51,241 bases of DNA from Alsobacter soli (GTDB taxonomy: Bacteria > Pseudomonadota > Alphaproteobacteria > Rhizobiales > Beijerinckiaceae), in NCBI RefSeq assembly GCF_003004785.1, contig NZ_PVZS01000035.1, positions 1-51,241 of the forward strand. The letters run 5' to 3'. The position numbers and the translations under genes were made by a program. Of this stretch, positions 17,754 through 26,374 are shown piece after piece. How positions within the stretch are numbered: the stretch's first letter is position 1; each line of letters starts with the position of its first letter. The notes under the pieces were generated by a model. It was not told the DNA's origin. It worked only from the letters and a program-made list of their open reading frames with translations, and did no database searches.

Positions 17754-19241
17754 CTATTGCAGCGCGGAGGTCAGGCGGGCGAGGTTCTCGACCGCTCGCG
17801 CGCCGAGCGGGCGCTTGCGCCAGTGCGCGAGATCGAGGGGCCGGGCACAGGCCGCATAGGCGTCGAGCGCGTGCTTCAGCGGCGCCACGGCCACTTCCCC
17901 ATAGAGCAGAAGCGTGACCTCCATGTTGAGGGTGAAGGAGCGGATGTCGAGGTTGCTCGAGCCGATCGCCGCGAGGTCGCCGTCCACCACCATGGCTTTG
18001 GCGTGCAGGAGCGCGGGGGCGGGATAGAGCCGCACATCGATGCCCGCCTGCATCAACTGCTCGTAGAAGGAGCGCTGGGCATAGACCACGAACGTCTGGT
18101 CCACGGCCTCGGAATTGATGAGCGTGACCGCGACGCCGCGTTCGGCGGCGCTGGTGATGGCGAGCATCAGGGCGTCGTCCGGAACGAAGTAGGGCGTCGC
18201 CACGACCAGGCTGCGCCGGGCCGCATGCATGAGCCCCGTGAAGAGCCGGAGGTTGTTCTCGTCGTCGAAGCCCGAGCCGCTAGGAAGGACCTGGGCCGTG
18301 ACACCCTGTCCGGATTCGCGGGAGCCTGTCTCCACGGCAGGGTGGAAGGACGCGTCCAGCAGTTCGCCGGTCTCGGAGTACCAGTCTGTCACGAACACGG
18401 CCTCGAGTTCGAAAACGGCCGGCCCAGTCAGGCGAACGCAGAGTTCCTCGTAGGAGATGTCGTCCTTGCGGTGGTAGCCCGGGGCGATGAGGTTCAGCGA
18501 CCCTGTGAGAGCCTCGAGGCTGTCGACCACCAGGATCTTGCGGTGGTTGCGCAGATCGATGCGCAGGAGCTCCCTGGGATTGAGGACCGGCAGCATGTAG
18601 CGCCACTGGACGCCCGCTCCCGTGAGCCGGGCCTCCATGGCCTTGCGCCGCGGGAACTTGCGCGACCCCATCTGGTCCAGCAGCAGGCGAACGGTGACGC
18701 CGCGGGCGACCGCCGCCTCCATGGCGGCGAAGAGCGGCTCCGTGGTCGCGTCCATGGCGATCACATAGAATTCCACGTGCGCGTAGTGGCGCGCCCGGCC
18801 AATTGCCTCCGCCATGCGGACGATGATGTCTTCGTACCCGTGCAGGATCTCGATGCCATTGCCCGTCATGGGCGGCATTCCGCCGAGTCGTTCAGCGAGC
18901 TGCGCGTGAGGCGCCATGCGCTCGCCAAGGCTTTCCGGCGGCGCCGGCCCGGACTCCGCAGCGCTGCCCGTCTCCGCCAGCGCGGCGGCGATCATGCGCG
19001 TCATCTGCCGCTGCAGCTTGCGCCGGCGCTTGGGCAGCTTGGGGCTTCCGATGGCGAGAAACAGGAGAACGCCGAAGAAGGGCGCGGACACGATGAGGAG
19101 GAGCCAGGCGGTCGCCGACGAAGGCTTGCGGTCGATCGGCACGGTCAGGAATGCTGCGATCACGACCGCGCCATGCAGGGCCAGAGGCAGCACGCTCCAG
19201 AAGCTATCCCTCATGCGATCCAGCTCGTCTTGAAAAAGCAT
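17754..19241 (-). CDS. cls: Cardiolipin-synthase-like phospholipase D enzyme
   Basis: The 495-residue protein has two N-terminal membrane helices (about 16-35 and 44-64) and two phospholipase-D HKD motifs: RNHRKILVVDSLEALTGSLN (His233, Lys235, Asp240) and LLHAKAMVVDGDLAAIGSSN (His413, Lys415, Asp420). This is the layout of bacterial cardiolipin synthase, which condenses two phosphatidylglycerol molecules at the inner membrane. The start at 19241 is the most upstream ATG before the first helix; ATG 19214 is an alternative, and neither has a strong ribosome site. It is divergent from the SemiSWEET gene and convergent with the hybrid kinase. Confidence 0.9.
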   Translation of the reverse strand: MLFQDELDRMRDSFWSVLPLALHGAVVIAAFLTVPIDRKPSSATAWLLLIVSAPFFGVLLFLAIGSPKLPKRRRKLQRQMTRMIAAALAETGSAAESGPAPPESLGERMAPHAQLAERLGGMPPMTGNGIEILHGYEDIIVRMAEAIGRARHYAHVEFYVIAMDATTEPLFAAMEAAVARGVTVRLLLDQMGSRKFPRRKAMEARLTGAGVQWRYMLPVLNPRELLRIDLRNHRKILVVDSLEALTGSLNLIAPGYHRKDDISYEELCVRLTGPAVFELEAVFVTDWYSETGELLDASFHPAVETGSRESGQGVTAQVLPSGSGFDDENNLRLFTGLMHAARRSLVVATPYFVPDDALMLAITSAAERGVAVTLINSEAVDQTFVVYAQRSFYEQLMQAGIDVRLYPAPALLHAKAMVVDGDLAAIGSSNLDIRSFTLNMEVTLLLYGEVAVAPLKHALDAYAACARPLDLAHWRKRPLGARAVENLARLTSALQ

Positions 19242-19339
19242 TCTGACGAGCGCGGCGCAGGGCTGCAACCCGAGCGCAAGCGAGCGGCCGTCCGAGCAGT
19301 CCTTTGTAGAACCTCGGCGGCGTCGTGGTGTTGAGCCGG

Positions 19340-19642
19340 ATGTCCGCGTCTGACTATCTCGGCTACGTCGCCGCCCTCTGCTCCACATCGGCCTACGCGC
19401 CCCAGGTCATCAAGGCCTGGCGAACGCGCCGGACCAAGGACATCTCCCTCAAGGCTTTTTCGGTTCTCGTCACCGGCCAGTGCCTGTGGCTGACCTACGG
19501 CTACTTGAAAGGCGAGTGGCCGCTGGTCGCCTCCAACATGGTGACGCTCTGCTTCACGGGCACGATCTTGTACCTGAAATGGTGCGAACCCCCGGATTGC
19601 AAACCTGAAGGCCGCCGATCTGCGCCGGCGCTCGGCGAGTGA
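19340..19642 (+). CDS. SemiSWEET family small membrane transporter
   Basis: The 100-residue protein has three predicted membrane helices and the PQ-loop motif SAYAPQVIKAWRTRRTKDIS in the first repeat. This is characteristic of bacterial SemiSWEET proteins, which dimerise to move sugars or related small molecules down their gradient. The ATG at 19340 is chosen because homology starts with DYLGYVAALCSTSAYAPQ. The C-terminal 18 residues are polar and likely cytoplasmic. No sugar-metabolism genes are adjacent, so the substrate is unknown. Confidence 0.88.
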   Translation: MSASDYLGYVAALCSTSAYAPQVIKAWRTRRTKDISLKAFSVLVTGQCLWLTYGYLKGEWPLVASNMVTLCFTGTILYLKWCEPPDCKPEGRRSAPALGE

Positions 19643-19921
19643 CCAAGGAAGCAGCTGCTCACGAAAATTGCTAAGCCTTGAGCTGATCCAAGCTCCCCAG
19701 AACAGGCTGAAGCCGGCCCGCCGAGCAGAGCGTAGACCTCATCGTCCATCGTCCGAAGCGAGCGGCTCGGCGGCCTCCAGGATCCTCCCGAGCCGAGCCT
19801 TCACCGCGTCCTGCTGCTCCCCGAACATGCGCCATCGCTCGCCCCAAGCCCTGAACAGGGCGGCTGATCCAGCGGGCGCGATTACCTGCCGCAATGAACG
19901 GAGCGCCCGTTTTTAACCAGC
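19643..19921. other. Non-coding or decayed stretch after the SemiSWEET gene
   Basis: The open frames here have no recognisable protein content and weak codon bias. It leads directly into the GcvT-like fragment and is best read as part of the same decayed region. Confidence 0.4.
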
Positions 19922-20158
19922 TTGGCGATCCGGGCGAGCCACTTCGAAGATGAAGAGCGCGCCAAAGGGAGCAAACGCGTCATCACTTCGGGCGGCTACT
20001 CCTACACGCTCGAAAAGGACGCCGGGCTGGCCTTGCTGCCCGTTGAGCACGGCGCCCCCGGGACCGACCTACAGCTCTCGATCCTCGGCGAGATGCGAAG
20101 CGCTCGGGTCATCTGCGAGTCTCCGTATGATCCGGCGGCGTTACGGAGCCGCCTCTGA
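19922..20158 (+). pseudogene. GcvT-like C-terminal domain fragment
   Basis: The frame encodes RVITSGGYSYTLEKDAGLAL, then LPVEHGAPGTDLQLSILGE and ARVICESPYDPAALRSRL. This closely follows the C-terminal beta-barrel of aminomethyltransferase-like proteins (GcvT_C), as found in dimethylglycine or sarcosine dehydrogenases. There the text is near TSGGYGY..GKSLALAY.P......G..L.V.I.GER..A.V...P.YDP...R.R. The several-hundred-residue folate-binding and FAD parts are absent upstream, where no frame shows related sequence. The likely reading is the surviving 3' end of a deleted gene. It still has an ATG-like start, but no good ribosome site. Confidence 0.6.
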
Positions 20159-20209
20159 AGAGCGTGGTTGGCCACCGTTGCGGACCTTCGCGGTGTCGAG
20201 GCGAAGGGT

Positions 20210-20449
20210 CTATCGGTGATGGTGGCGCACGACTCTGTGGCGATGAACCCGGTGGCGGCTTCCGTAGCGGGAGCCGACCACCGCTCCGCCCACGCCGCCC
20301 ACGGCAGCCCCGACCGGCCCGCCGACGACAGCGCCGCCCACGGCGCCCACTCCGGCTCCGACCAGCGTCGAGCGCGACTGCGCCTGCGCCAACATAGGTG
20401 CAGTGACGACGAGCCCCGCCACCCCGATCGCGAAGAGGATCTTACGCAT
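20210..20449 (-). CDS. Exported glycine-zipper protein
   Basis: The 79-residue product starts MRKILFAIGVAGLVVTAPML and has a signal peptide with likely cleavage after AQA near residue 23. A glycine-zipper segment follows with repeated GA/GG/VG spacing (about 32-58, for example GAVGGAVVGGPVGAAVGG). The tail is rich in His and Arg (SRHRVHRHRVVRHHHR). Glycine zippers mediate helix packing in membranes, and small proteins of this type are common in the periplasm or outer membrane of proteobacteria. A GGAGAAG sequence lies 4-5 bases upstream of the ATG. The histidine-rich end could bind metal, but this is conjecture. Confidence 0.72.
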   Translation of the reverse strand: MRKILFAIGVAGLVVTAPMLAQAQSRSTLVGAGVGAVGGAVVGGPVGAAVGGVGGAVVGSRYGSRHRVHRHRVVRHHHR

Positions 20450-20842
20450 GCTGCTTCTCCATTCCCGTCTCCGTCCCTGAACGCAGATTGCCCGGTGCGG
20501 TTTCGGGAAGAGGCGCGCTCGGTCGATGAGCCCCACGGGCCGAAAGGCACGCGTCGGCGCTTCGTGATTGATCGCGCCCGCAATCCGTTGCTGTGGCGGT
20601 CAGCACCCCCAGCCGCGGGCTCAAGAATGTCAATGGCGGCATCGTAGGCGCCCGTCTTACCCAGGGGTCGTGAGCAGTGGCCTAGGGCAACGCCCCGCAC
20701 TGCAGAGGAGCCGCGATCTGCAATCGGTCGCGGTGAAGCGGAATTGAGCCGCGTCATCTCGGTCTCGGGCGGGCGCGCTAGCCTTGGCCGGAAAGGAGGG
20801 CGGCCCGATCGCTCAGGCCAACCGTCAAGCAAGGAGATTGGC
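20450..20842. other. 393-bp gap with no recognised gene
   Basis: Frames on both strands are interrupted or lack codon bias. One minus-strand frame reads GAYDAAIDILEPAAGGADR around 20600-20660, which looks protein-like but was not recognised and breaks down on either side. The 3' part must contain the promoter for the gene at 20843. Confidence 0.4.
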
Positions 20843-21115
20843 ATGAACCGACTGTTCGCCGCTGCACTGGCGGGAGCAGCTGGCGTGATCGCATGGAACC
20901 TATCGCGGCCAGCGCGCCACCGCCCGGGCGCGCCAGGCTGGATGGCAAGGCACATGCTCAGTCACATGGAGCGCATGCTGGCGAGCTTGCCTGACAACGC
21001 GCCGCCCAAGCTGGTCATGTCGGTCCTGCCCAAGCTGCAAGCGCAAAACGAGACCATCATTGCGCTTCTCCGCGAGCAGAACGAACTCCTGCGCGGGCAG
21101 CGGCCCATCCCGTAG
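20843..21115 (+). CDS. Small membrane-associated hypothetical protein
   Basis: The 90-residue protein begins with a hydrophobic segment (MNRLFAAALAGAAGVIAWNL) that may be an uncleaved anchor. A basic, proline-containing stretch follows, then a helix-forming tail with heptad-like leucines (LPKLQAQNETIIALLREQNE). A strong AAGGAG ribosome site precedes the ATG by 6-7 bases, and codon use fits real genes of the window. No family was recognised. It lies inside the decayed region but itself appears intact. Confidence 0.6.
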   Translation: MNRLFAAALAGAAGVIAWNLSRPARHRPGAPGWMARHMLSHMERMLASLPDNAPPKLVMSVLPKLQAQNETIIALLREQNELLRGQRPIP

Positions 21116-21119
21116 CCGC

Positions 21120-21250
21120 GAGCGGCTCCGCCGGAAGCGCTGTCCGACCGCCGATATGTCGTACAGGCCGGAATAAACATAGGCCAAGAGCCCGCCTGTC
21201 GCCGACACCGTCGCGATAAAGCCCCAGAACAACAGGACGAGCGGCGATCG
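21120..21250 (-). pseudogene. Possible cytochrome c N-terminal fragment
   Basis: On the minus strand this stretch encodes LLFWGFIATVSATGGLLAYV followed by YSGLYDISAV, after which the frame turns into arginine-rich nonsense over the neighbouring gene. A hydrophobic anchor followed by a YSG.YDI.A segment is typical of the N-terminus of membrane-bound c-type cytochromes in alphaproteobacteria. No CxxCH haem site follows. The reading is a truncated remnant; homology is short, so confidence is limited. Confidence 0.35.
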
Positions 21251-21314
21251 CGTGGCCCGACAGGCGGTTAGGCTTTTACCGCGGCAACGCGGCCCATGAG
21301 GGCGTCTGAAAGAC

Positions 21315-21425
21315 GGACGATGGGAAAGCCCATTTCGCGCCGCCTGCGGTCCTGTCCGCCGTCGGGTATGCGGACGAGGAGGGACGTCTGCGGCTGATCA
21401 CGTTGCGGAGCAATGATCAGTTCAC
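21315..21425 (+). pseudogene. Molybdopterin oxidoreductase (FdhF/YdeP-like) fragment
   Basis: In one plus-strand frame the text GKAHFAPPAVLSAVGYADEE is followed by GRLRLITLRSNDQF and then loses similarity. FdhF/YdeP-like molybdopterin oxidoreductases contain near-identical text (L.L.TLRSNDQFNTT) just before their C-terminal cofactor-binding part. The remainder of the protein of about 700 residues is absent. The fragment lies within a run of decayed sequences. Confidence 0.48.
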
Positions 21426-21484
21426 ATGCGCCAGGGCGGAGGGTGGCGTCATCGACAGGCGTTGTGCCAATGGCGAAGCTTCAG

Positions 21485-22648
21485 TCAGCTCAGCACATCA
21501 GGCGCCTTTACGGCGCCGCCGCCCACAACAGTACTTGAGGACCGTTCGGGGTCCGCTGGCGCCTCGTCCCGCCGCTCCGCCGCGGTGAGGTCGGCAACGT
21601 CATCGGACACCAGGCCCAGGGCGGACGCGTGCCGGGCCATGGCGATGCTGTCGGCCGCGAGCAGCAGGCTGGAGCCCGCTTCTGTGACTCTGGTCGCGAG
21701 CTCCTCAATCGCATGCGTGCGCGCTGGGTGGCGGCTGACGTCTCGGATCAAGACCGTCAGGACCCGGCCGGGATGCCTCGCGACGATGCGCGCGTAGATC
21801 TCGGGGTCGTGCTGGCCGCTGTCTCCGATCAGCACGAACGGCAGGGACCCATAGAGCGCCAACATGTGATTGATGAGTTCCTCCTTGTGCGTCTCGGCCT
21901 TCCTCGGCACAGGCGAGGTCCAGGTCACGCCCCACTCGCGCAGGAAGAGAATTGGGCCGACGGGAATTGCATGCAGGTGGAAGAATTCGTCGAGCACCTC
22001 ATACGTGCCCCACGGCGCCCTGGACACGTAGAGCATCGGATTGAGCTCCTTGCCCGACCTGCCCGCGTGCAATCCCCGGTACAGGGCGGCCACGCCAGGA
22101 AAGGCCGTCCGGCTTTTGGCGTCAGCCACGAACAGTCGCCAGAGCATCAGGACCTTGTTGGCGACCCCGGTCTCGACGACGGTGTCGTCGATGTCGCTGA
22201 TCACCACGAAGCGACATTGTGGGGGCGGAACGAAGACCTGGGCGGTCGCGGTGAGTTGAGCCTCCTCAAGCGTCAGGGCCACGTCGTGCCAGCAGGTGTG
22301 TTCTGGCGGAGGCGCGGCGAGACGCAAATGGATGCGGAAATAGCCGTCAGCGTCAGTGATCGCGCGTTCGGTCGCGCTCCCGAAGCGGGCTGCAACGGCC
22401 ATGCCCGGGAATGGGTGTCGCGTGATCCGCCTAAGCAGGTTGCGCAGGAGCCCCGGGAAGCCTCGCGTTCGGTCCCGCCGTGCTCCCTGGCGTTGCCGGA
22501 ATACGCGGCCAATCAGGAACATCTCCTCGCGCGAGCCGTAGCCCCGGTAGGGCAGGAGCGCGATCCCAGCCCCGGTTCGAGACCGGGACACCGGCCGCGC
22601 CGCGGCGGCAAGCAATCCCCTGCCGAACTGGCGAATGGCGTCAAGCAT
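21485..22648 (-). CDS. APP1-type phosphatidate phosphatase (DUF2183)
   Basis: The 387-residue protein has the DUF2183/APP1 catalytic domain, a HAD-like phosphatase known in yeast App1 to dephosphorylate phosphatidate. The signature VVISDIDDTVVETG carries the DxDxT motif (Asp152, Asp154, Thr156). Further family segments are NPMLYVSRAPWGTYEVLDEF and PFVLIGDSGQHDPEIYARI, the latter matching the conserved GDSGQ.D.E.Y. The preceding beta-rich part includes ITDADGYFRIHL. The start at 22648 has GGGAG 7 bases upstream; a GTG at 22669 is an alternative. It is divergent from the P450 gene. Confidence 0.9.
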   Translation of the reverse strand: MLDAIRQFGRGLLAAAARPVSRSRTGAGIALLPYRGYGSREEMFLIGRVFRQRQGARRDRTRGFPGLLRNLLRRITRHPFPGMAVAARFGSATERAITDADGYFRIHLRLAAPPPEHTCWHDVALTLEEAQLTATAQVFVPPPQCRFVVISDIDDTVVETGVANKVLMLWRLFVADAKSRTAFPGVAALYRGLHAGRSGKELNPMLYVSRAPWGTYEVLDEFFHLHAIPVGPILFLREWGVTWTSPVPRKAETHKEELINHMLALYGSLPFVLIGDSGQHDPEIYARIVARHPGRVLTVLIRDVSRHPARTHAIEELATRVTEAGSSLLLAADSIAMARHASALGLVSDDVADLTAAERRDEAPADPERSSSTVVGGGAVKAPDVLS

Positions 22649-22815
22649 TCTCGTACTCCCGGGCACCAACGTATGCGGGGGCGCGCGGTTCTGATCGGTC
22701 AGGGACGTGTCGGGCCCTGTGCGTTCGGCGCGACGTCTGATTGGCTGGTCCGGAGCCGCCCCGCTTTGGGCTCAATCGGCTGTTCGGCTTGGCTTCCTCC
22801 CTGGAGGACTGCGGC

Positions 22816-24174
22816 ATGCCGGCGACCAGCACCCTTCTCGTCCCGCCCCGTCCCGATCCGGCGCGCGCGCCGCTGTCCACGTTGGAACTGGGACTGAAGC
22901 TCGGACGCAACATCCTGTCGATATGGACCGAGGACGCCTACCGCCAGGACCTGCTCGTGGCGCCGTTCTTCGGGGTCAACAGCTTCACCCTGAACGGCTC
23001 CGACGCCATCCGGCACGTCTTCGTGGACAACCCCGAGGCCTACGGCCGCTCGCTGGTGACCAGGCGCATGCTGCAGCCTATCCTCGGACGTGGCCTGTTC
23101 CTGGCCGAGGGCGAGGAATGGCGCCGCCAGCGCCGGGCCCTCGCGCCTGCTTTCACGCCACGGTCCATAGACCCGCTGCGCGGCATCATGACGGCCGTCG
23201 CCCGGGAGAAGCTGGATCAGCTGGCTTCCCGGGTGGGGCGGCCTATCGACCTCTTCGCCTTCACCCAGCGGCTCGCCCTTGAAGTCGCCGGGCGGACCAT
23301 GTTCTCGCTCGAAATGTCGGACCGGGCCGAGGAAATGCGTCGCCACGTCGACGCTTACGCGGAGGCGATCGGACCCTCGCTGTTCGATCTCGTTCTTCCC
23401 GAAGCCTGGCCGAACCCGACGGACCTGAGGCGGCGCCGGATCGCCCGACGCTGGCGGCGCTTCATCGAGGACCTCATCGACGAGCGACGCACACAGGGAG
23501 CGGCGCCCGAGGCGCCGCGTGATCTGTTCGACCTGCTGACGACAGCCTCAGACGCCGGTGATGGCGCCGAGGAGCGCGCTTATTTGCGGGACCAAGTTGC
23601 GACCATGATCTTGGCCGGCCATGAAACCACGGCCATCGGGCTCTTTTGGTCCTTTCTCCTGCTCGCCCTCGATCCGGCTGTCCAGGACCGGGCGGCGGCG
23701 GAAGCTTGCGCTTGGCCGGGCGACAACGGCGCCGCCATCCCGACGCAGCTGCCTTTCCTCCATGCCGTCGCGAGCGAAGCGCTGCGGCTCTACCCGCCCG
23801 CGTTCCTCGTCACCCGGGTGGCCCTGAAGCCGGATCGCATCGGCGCGCGGCGCGTGAACCCGGGCGACATCGTCTCGGTCTCGCCATGGCTGCTGCATCG
23901 CAGCGCGCGCCGATGGCGCGATCCACACGCGTTCGATCCCAGCCGCTTTCTCCCGGACGCGCCGGCCGTCGACCGGTTCGCCTATCTGCCATTCGGGATC
24001 GGACCGCGCGTGTGCATCGGCGCCCACTTCGCCATGACGGAGCTCGTCCTGGTCCTCGCCGAGGCGCTGAAGCGCTATCGCTTCGAGCGCACCGATTCCG
24101 AGCCCGTTCTGCCGGTCGCGGTGGTGACGCTGGGTCCCGACCACAAGGCGCGCTTCCGCCTCCGTCCGCGATGA
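22816..24174 (+). CDS. Cytochrome P450
   Basis: The 452-residue protein is a class I-type bacterial P450 monooxygenase. It shows the I-helix oxygen-activating motif LAGHETTA (near 265-272), the K-helix ExxR in SEALRLYPPA (Glu321), and the haem loop FGIGPRVCIGAHFA with the axial Cys400. WRRQRRALAPAFTP near residue 103 is the C-helix. There is no membrane anchor, and no ferredoxin or reductase is adjacent, so redox partners come from elsewhere. GGAGG about 8 bases before the ATG at 22816 supports the start over the longer frame at 22741. The text resembles fatty-acid or terpenoid hydroxylases, but the substrate is unknown. Confidence 0.93.
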   Translation: MPATSTLLVPPRPDPARAPLSTLELGLKLGRNILSIWTEDAYRQDLLVAPFFGVNSFTLNGSDAIRHVFVDNPEAYGRSLVTRRMLQPILGRGLFLAEGEEWRRQRRALAPAFTPRSIDPLRGIMTAVAREKLDQLASRVGRPIDLFAFTQRLALEVAGRTMFSLEMSDRAEEMRRHVDAYAEAIGPSLFDLVLPEAWPNPTDLRRRRIARRWRRFIEDLIDERRTQGAAPEAPRDLFDLLTTASDAGDGAEERAYLRDQVATMILAGHETTAIGLFWSFLLLALDPAVQDRAAAEACAWPGDNGAAIPTQLPFLHAVASEALRLYPPAFLVTRVALKPDRIGARRVNPGDIVSVSPWLLHRSARRWRDPHAFDPSRFLPDAPAVDRFAYLPFGIGPRVCIGAHFAMTELVLVLAEALKRYRFERTDSEPVLPVAVVTLGPDHKARFRLRPR

Positions 24175-24348
24175 TGCCGGCGGCTCCGCATGGGGCCGCA
24201 TTCCGTCCACGAGAGGATTTTCGGCGGCCCGATCTGGGCGGGCCTATTCCTCAGGTCAAGCCGTCGGAAATCGCGATCCTCCGGCGAGACCGCCGGCCCG
24301 GTGGGGCGGCGGCATCGTCTCGAACGCCGGCAGCGTCGGTCCGGGCTA

Positions 24349-24948
24349 TCACAGGCCACCCTGCGAATGTCCCGGCCTGGTCCGCAGCTCCCCCTCGTAG
24401 TCGCGCTTCCCGAGCGGCACGCCGCGCATGCGCAGGATGTCGTAGGCGGTCACGGCGTGGAAATGGAAGTTCGGCAGCGAAAACGAGAGAATGAGGGTTT
24501 CCGGCGTGAACAGGAGCCTGCGGGGACCGATCTGGAGGTCCAACTCCTTGCCTGACCAGCCGTTGACCTCGTCAGGAGTGAACGCCTCCAGCGCCGCTTG
24601 CGCCCTGGCCATCATGGCGCGCAGGTCGGAGAAGGGTGCGGGACCCACCAGGGCAGGCGGGGCGAATACGCCGGTTCTCGCGGCCTCGAGCCCCCACACG
24701 GCATGGTGCCACGTGGCTTCGATCTGGAAGTGGAAAGGCGCCATGTCTTCGCAGAGCCGGACGTTCACGAAATCGTCCGGATCAGCGCCTGTCTCGGCGC
24801 AGTGCCGCACCGCACGGTCGAGATAGCCCCGGACGGCCCGCACGGTCTGCAGGAAGGTCGGAACGCTGAGCTCGTAGAGCGTCGTCGATATCGCCCGTTC
24901 CTCCGAAGACGCCCACGAATGGGGGCGATCGGATGCGATCAGCCGCAT
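24349..24948 (-). CDS. DUF1993 protein
   Basis: The 199-residue protein matches DUF1993, a DinB-like four-helix family. STTLYELSVPTFLQTV near the start and FHFHAVTAYDILRMRGVPLG near the end are characteristic, the latter with the conserved FH.....YDILR.G. An internal FVNVRLCEDMAPFHFQI segment also fits. The first 20 residues precede the homology and the true start may be later. Function is unknown; it is convergent with the P450 gene and shares no operon. Confidence 0.85.
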   Translation of the reverse strand: MRLIASDRPHSWASSEERAISTTLYELSVPTFLQTVRAVRGYLDRAVRHCAETGADPDDFVNVRLCEDMAPFHFQIEATWHHAVWGLEAARTGVFAPPALVGPAPFSDLRAMMARAQAALEAFTPDEVNGWSGKELDLQIGPRRLLFTPETLILSFSLPNFHFHAVTAYDILRMRGVPLGKRDYEGELRTRPGHSQGGL

Positions 24949-24970
24949 CCTTCTATCACATCCCGATCGG

Positions 24971-26287
24971 TCACGCGGTCAAGCCAGCTTTCGTCAGCTT
25001 GATCACTGCTTCCATGAAACTCTCGATGTCGGCCTCGGTCATGGGAGTCGAGAGGAATCCCTTCCCCGTACCCGCTATATGAAAACCTTCTTCGGTCAGC
25101 CCTCGTTGCAGGGCTTTGATGCACTTGGCTTCCGCTGGCGAGGCGTAAGCCGACCGATAGTCGACGATCGGCCGCTTGTGGCCGAAGATCATGAACATCG
25201 ACGCGAACCCGGTCACCTGGCCCGGGAAACTCGACCGCTCGAATGCTGAGTTGAGCGAGCGCACAAGGCGCTCGTTCAGGTGGTTGATGCGGTCGATGGC
25301 TGCATCGTCGAGCAACTCGAGGGTGACCTGTCCGGCAGTCATCGTCACAGGGTTAGCGGTGAACGTGCCGCTCCATGGGAGTGCGGGCTTGCCAGCGCGG
25401 TGGTCGTATACGCTCATGAACGCGCGCCGGCCGGCCACCGCCCCGACCGGGAAGCCACCGCCAATGATCTTGCCGAGCGTCGTGATGTCCGGGTCGATTC
25501 CGAGGAGGGTCTGCGCGCCCCCCCTGTGGGCCCGGAAGGTGATGACCTCGTCAAGAATGAAAACGGCGCCAATCTCCCGCGTCACGCGCTCGATCATGTC
25601 GATGAAGGCCTGCGACATGGGAGTGAAGCCGAGATAGCTGGGCGCTGGATCCATCAACACCGCCGCGATTTGCGGCGCGTTCGCACGGATGATGCGTTCG
25701 GCGGCTTCGACATCGTTGAAGGGAACGACGACGACGTCGTCGGCGACGCCCTTCGGCACGCCCTTGGAATACCCGATCGAAATGGGGTCGTTGCCCCAGT
25801 TCGAGGGATTGGAATCCAAGCTGACCTCGGCGTAATCGTAGGAACCGTGGTACACCCCCTCGGCCTTCACGATCTTGGGGCGACCCGTCAGCGCACGCGC
25901 GGCCTTGATGGCGCTCATGACGGCTTCCGAACCGGAGTTGCAGAAGCGTATCTGCTCGAAGCTTTCGGCGCGCGCGCAGATGACCTCGGCGAGCGCCACC
26001 TCACGCTCTGTCGGGAGCGCGAACGCCGTCCCGTCGCCCACCTGCCTGCGCACTGCCTCGACCACGGCCGGGTGCGCATGGCCGTGCACGAGAGTGGCGA
26101 AGTTGTTCAGCAGGTCGAGCCGCCTCGTCCCGTCCACGTCGACGACATAGGCTCCTTCGCCCTTCGCGGCGTAGACCGGGAACGGTTCCTGCCATGGCAG
26201 TGTTCGCGTGATCCCGCCCGGAAAAACTTCCAGCCCTCGTTCATAGAGCTGCTTGGACCTGCTGGTCGGTTCGGGCCATCGAGCCAT
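24971..26287 (-). CDS. Class III aminotransferase, glutamate-1-semialdehyde aminomutase-like
   Basis: The 438-residue PLP enzyme resembles HemL-type proteins: YERGLEVFPGGITRT near the start, NNFATLVHGHAHP, the cofactor contact segment FCNSGSEAVMSAIKAARAL, VFILDEVITFR with the PLP-binding Asp, and TTLGKIIGGGFPVGA with the Schiff-base lysine at about Lys273. It is not placed with haem synthesis genes, and the text differs enough from HemL that a dedicated transaminase or aminomutase role is more likely. The ATG at 26287 is preferred; a GTG at 26338 would add 17 residues. It lies 87 bp downstream of the methyltransferase on the same strand, suggesting a two-gene operon for an amino compound. Confidence 0.86.
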   Translation of the reverse strand: MARWPEPTSRSKQLYERGLEVFPGGITRTLPWQEPFPVYAAKGEGAYVVDVDGTRRLDLLNNFATLVHGHAHPAVVEAVRRQVGDGTAFALPTEREVALAEVICARAESFEQIRFCNSGSEAVMSAIKAARALTGRPKIVKAEGVYHGSYDYAEVSLDSNPSNWGNDPISIGYSKGVPKGVADDVVVVPFNDVEAAERIIRANAPQIAAVLMDPAPSYLGFTPMSQAFIDMIERVTREIGAVFILDEVITFRAHRGGAQTLLGIDPDITTLGKIIGGGFPVGAVAGRRAFMSVYDHRAGKPALPWSGTFTANPVTMTAGQVTLELLDDAAIDRINHLNERLVRSLNSAFERSSFPGQVTGFASMFMIFGHKRPIVDYRSAYASPAEAKCIKALQRGLTEEGFHIAGTGKGFLSTPMTEADIESFMEAVIKLTKAGLTA

Positions 26288-26374
26288 ATCGGTACTCAGC
26301 CTCGTCAGATGGATATCTCGCGAAAGGAGCCCGCTCACAGTTCGAGCGAGTAACGCACGCGCGCGTCTCTCTCC

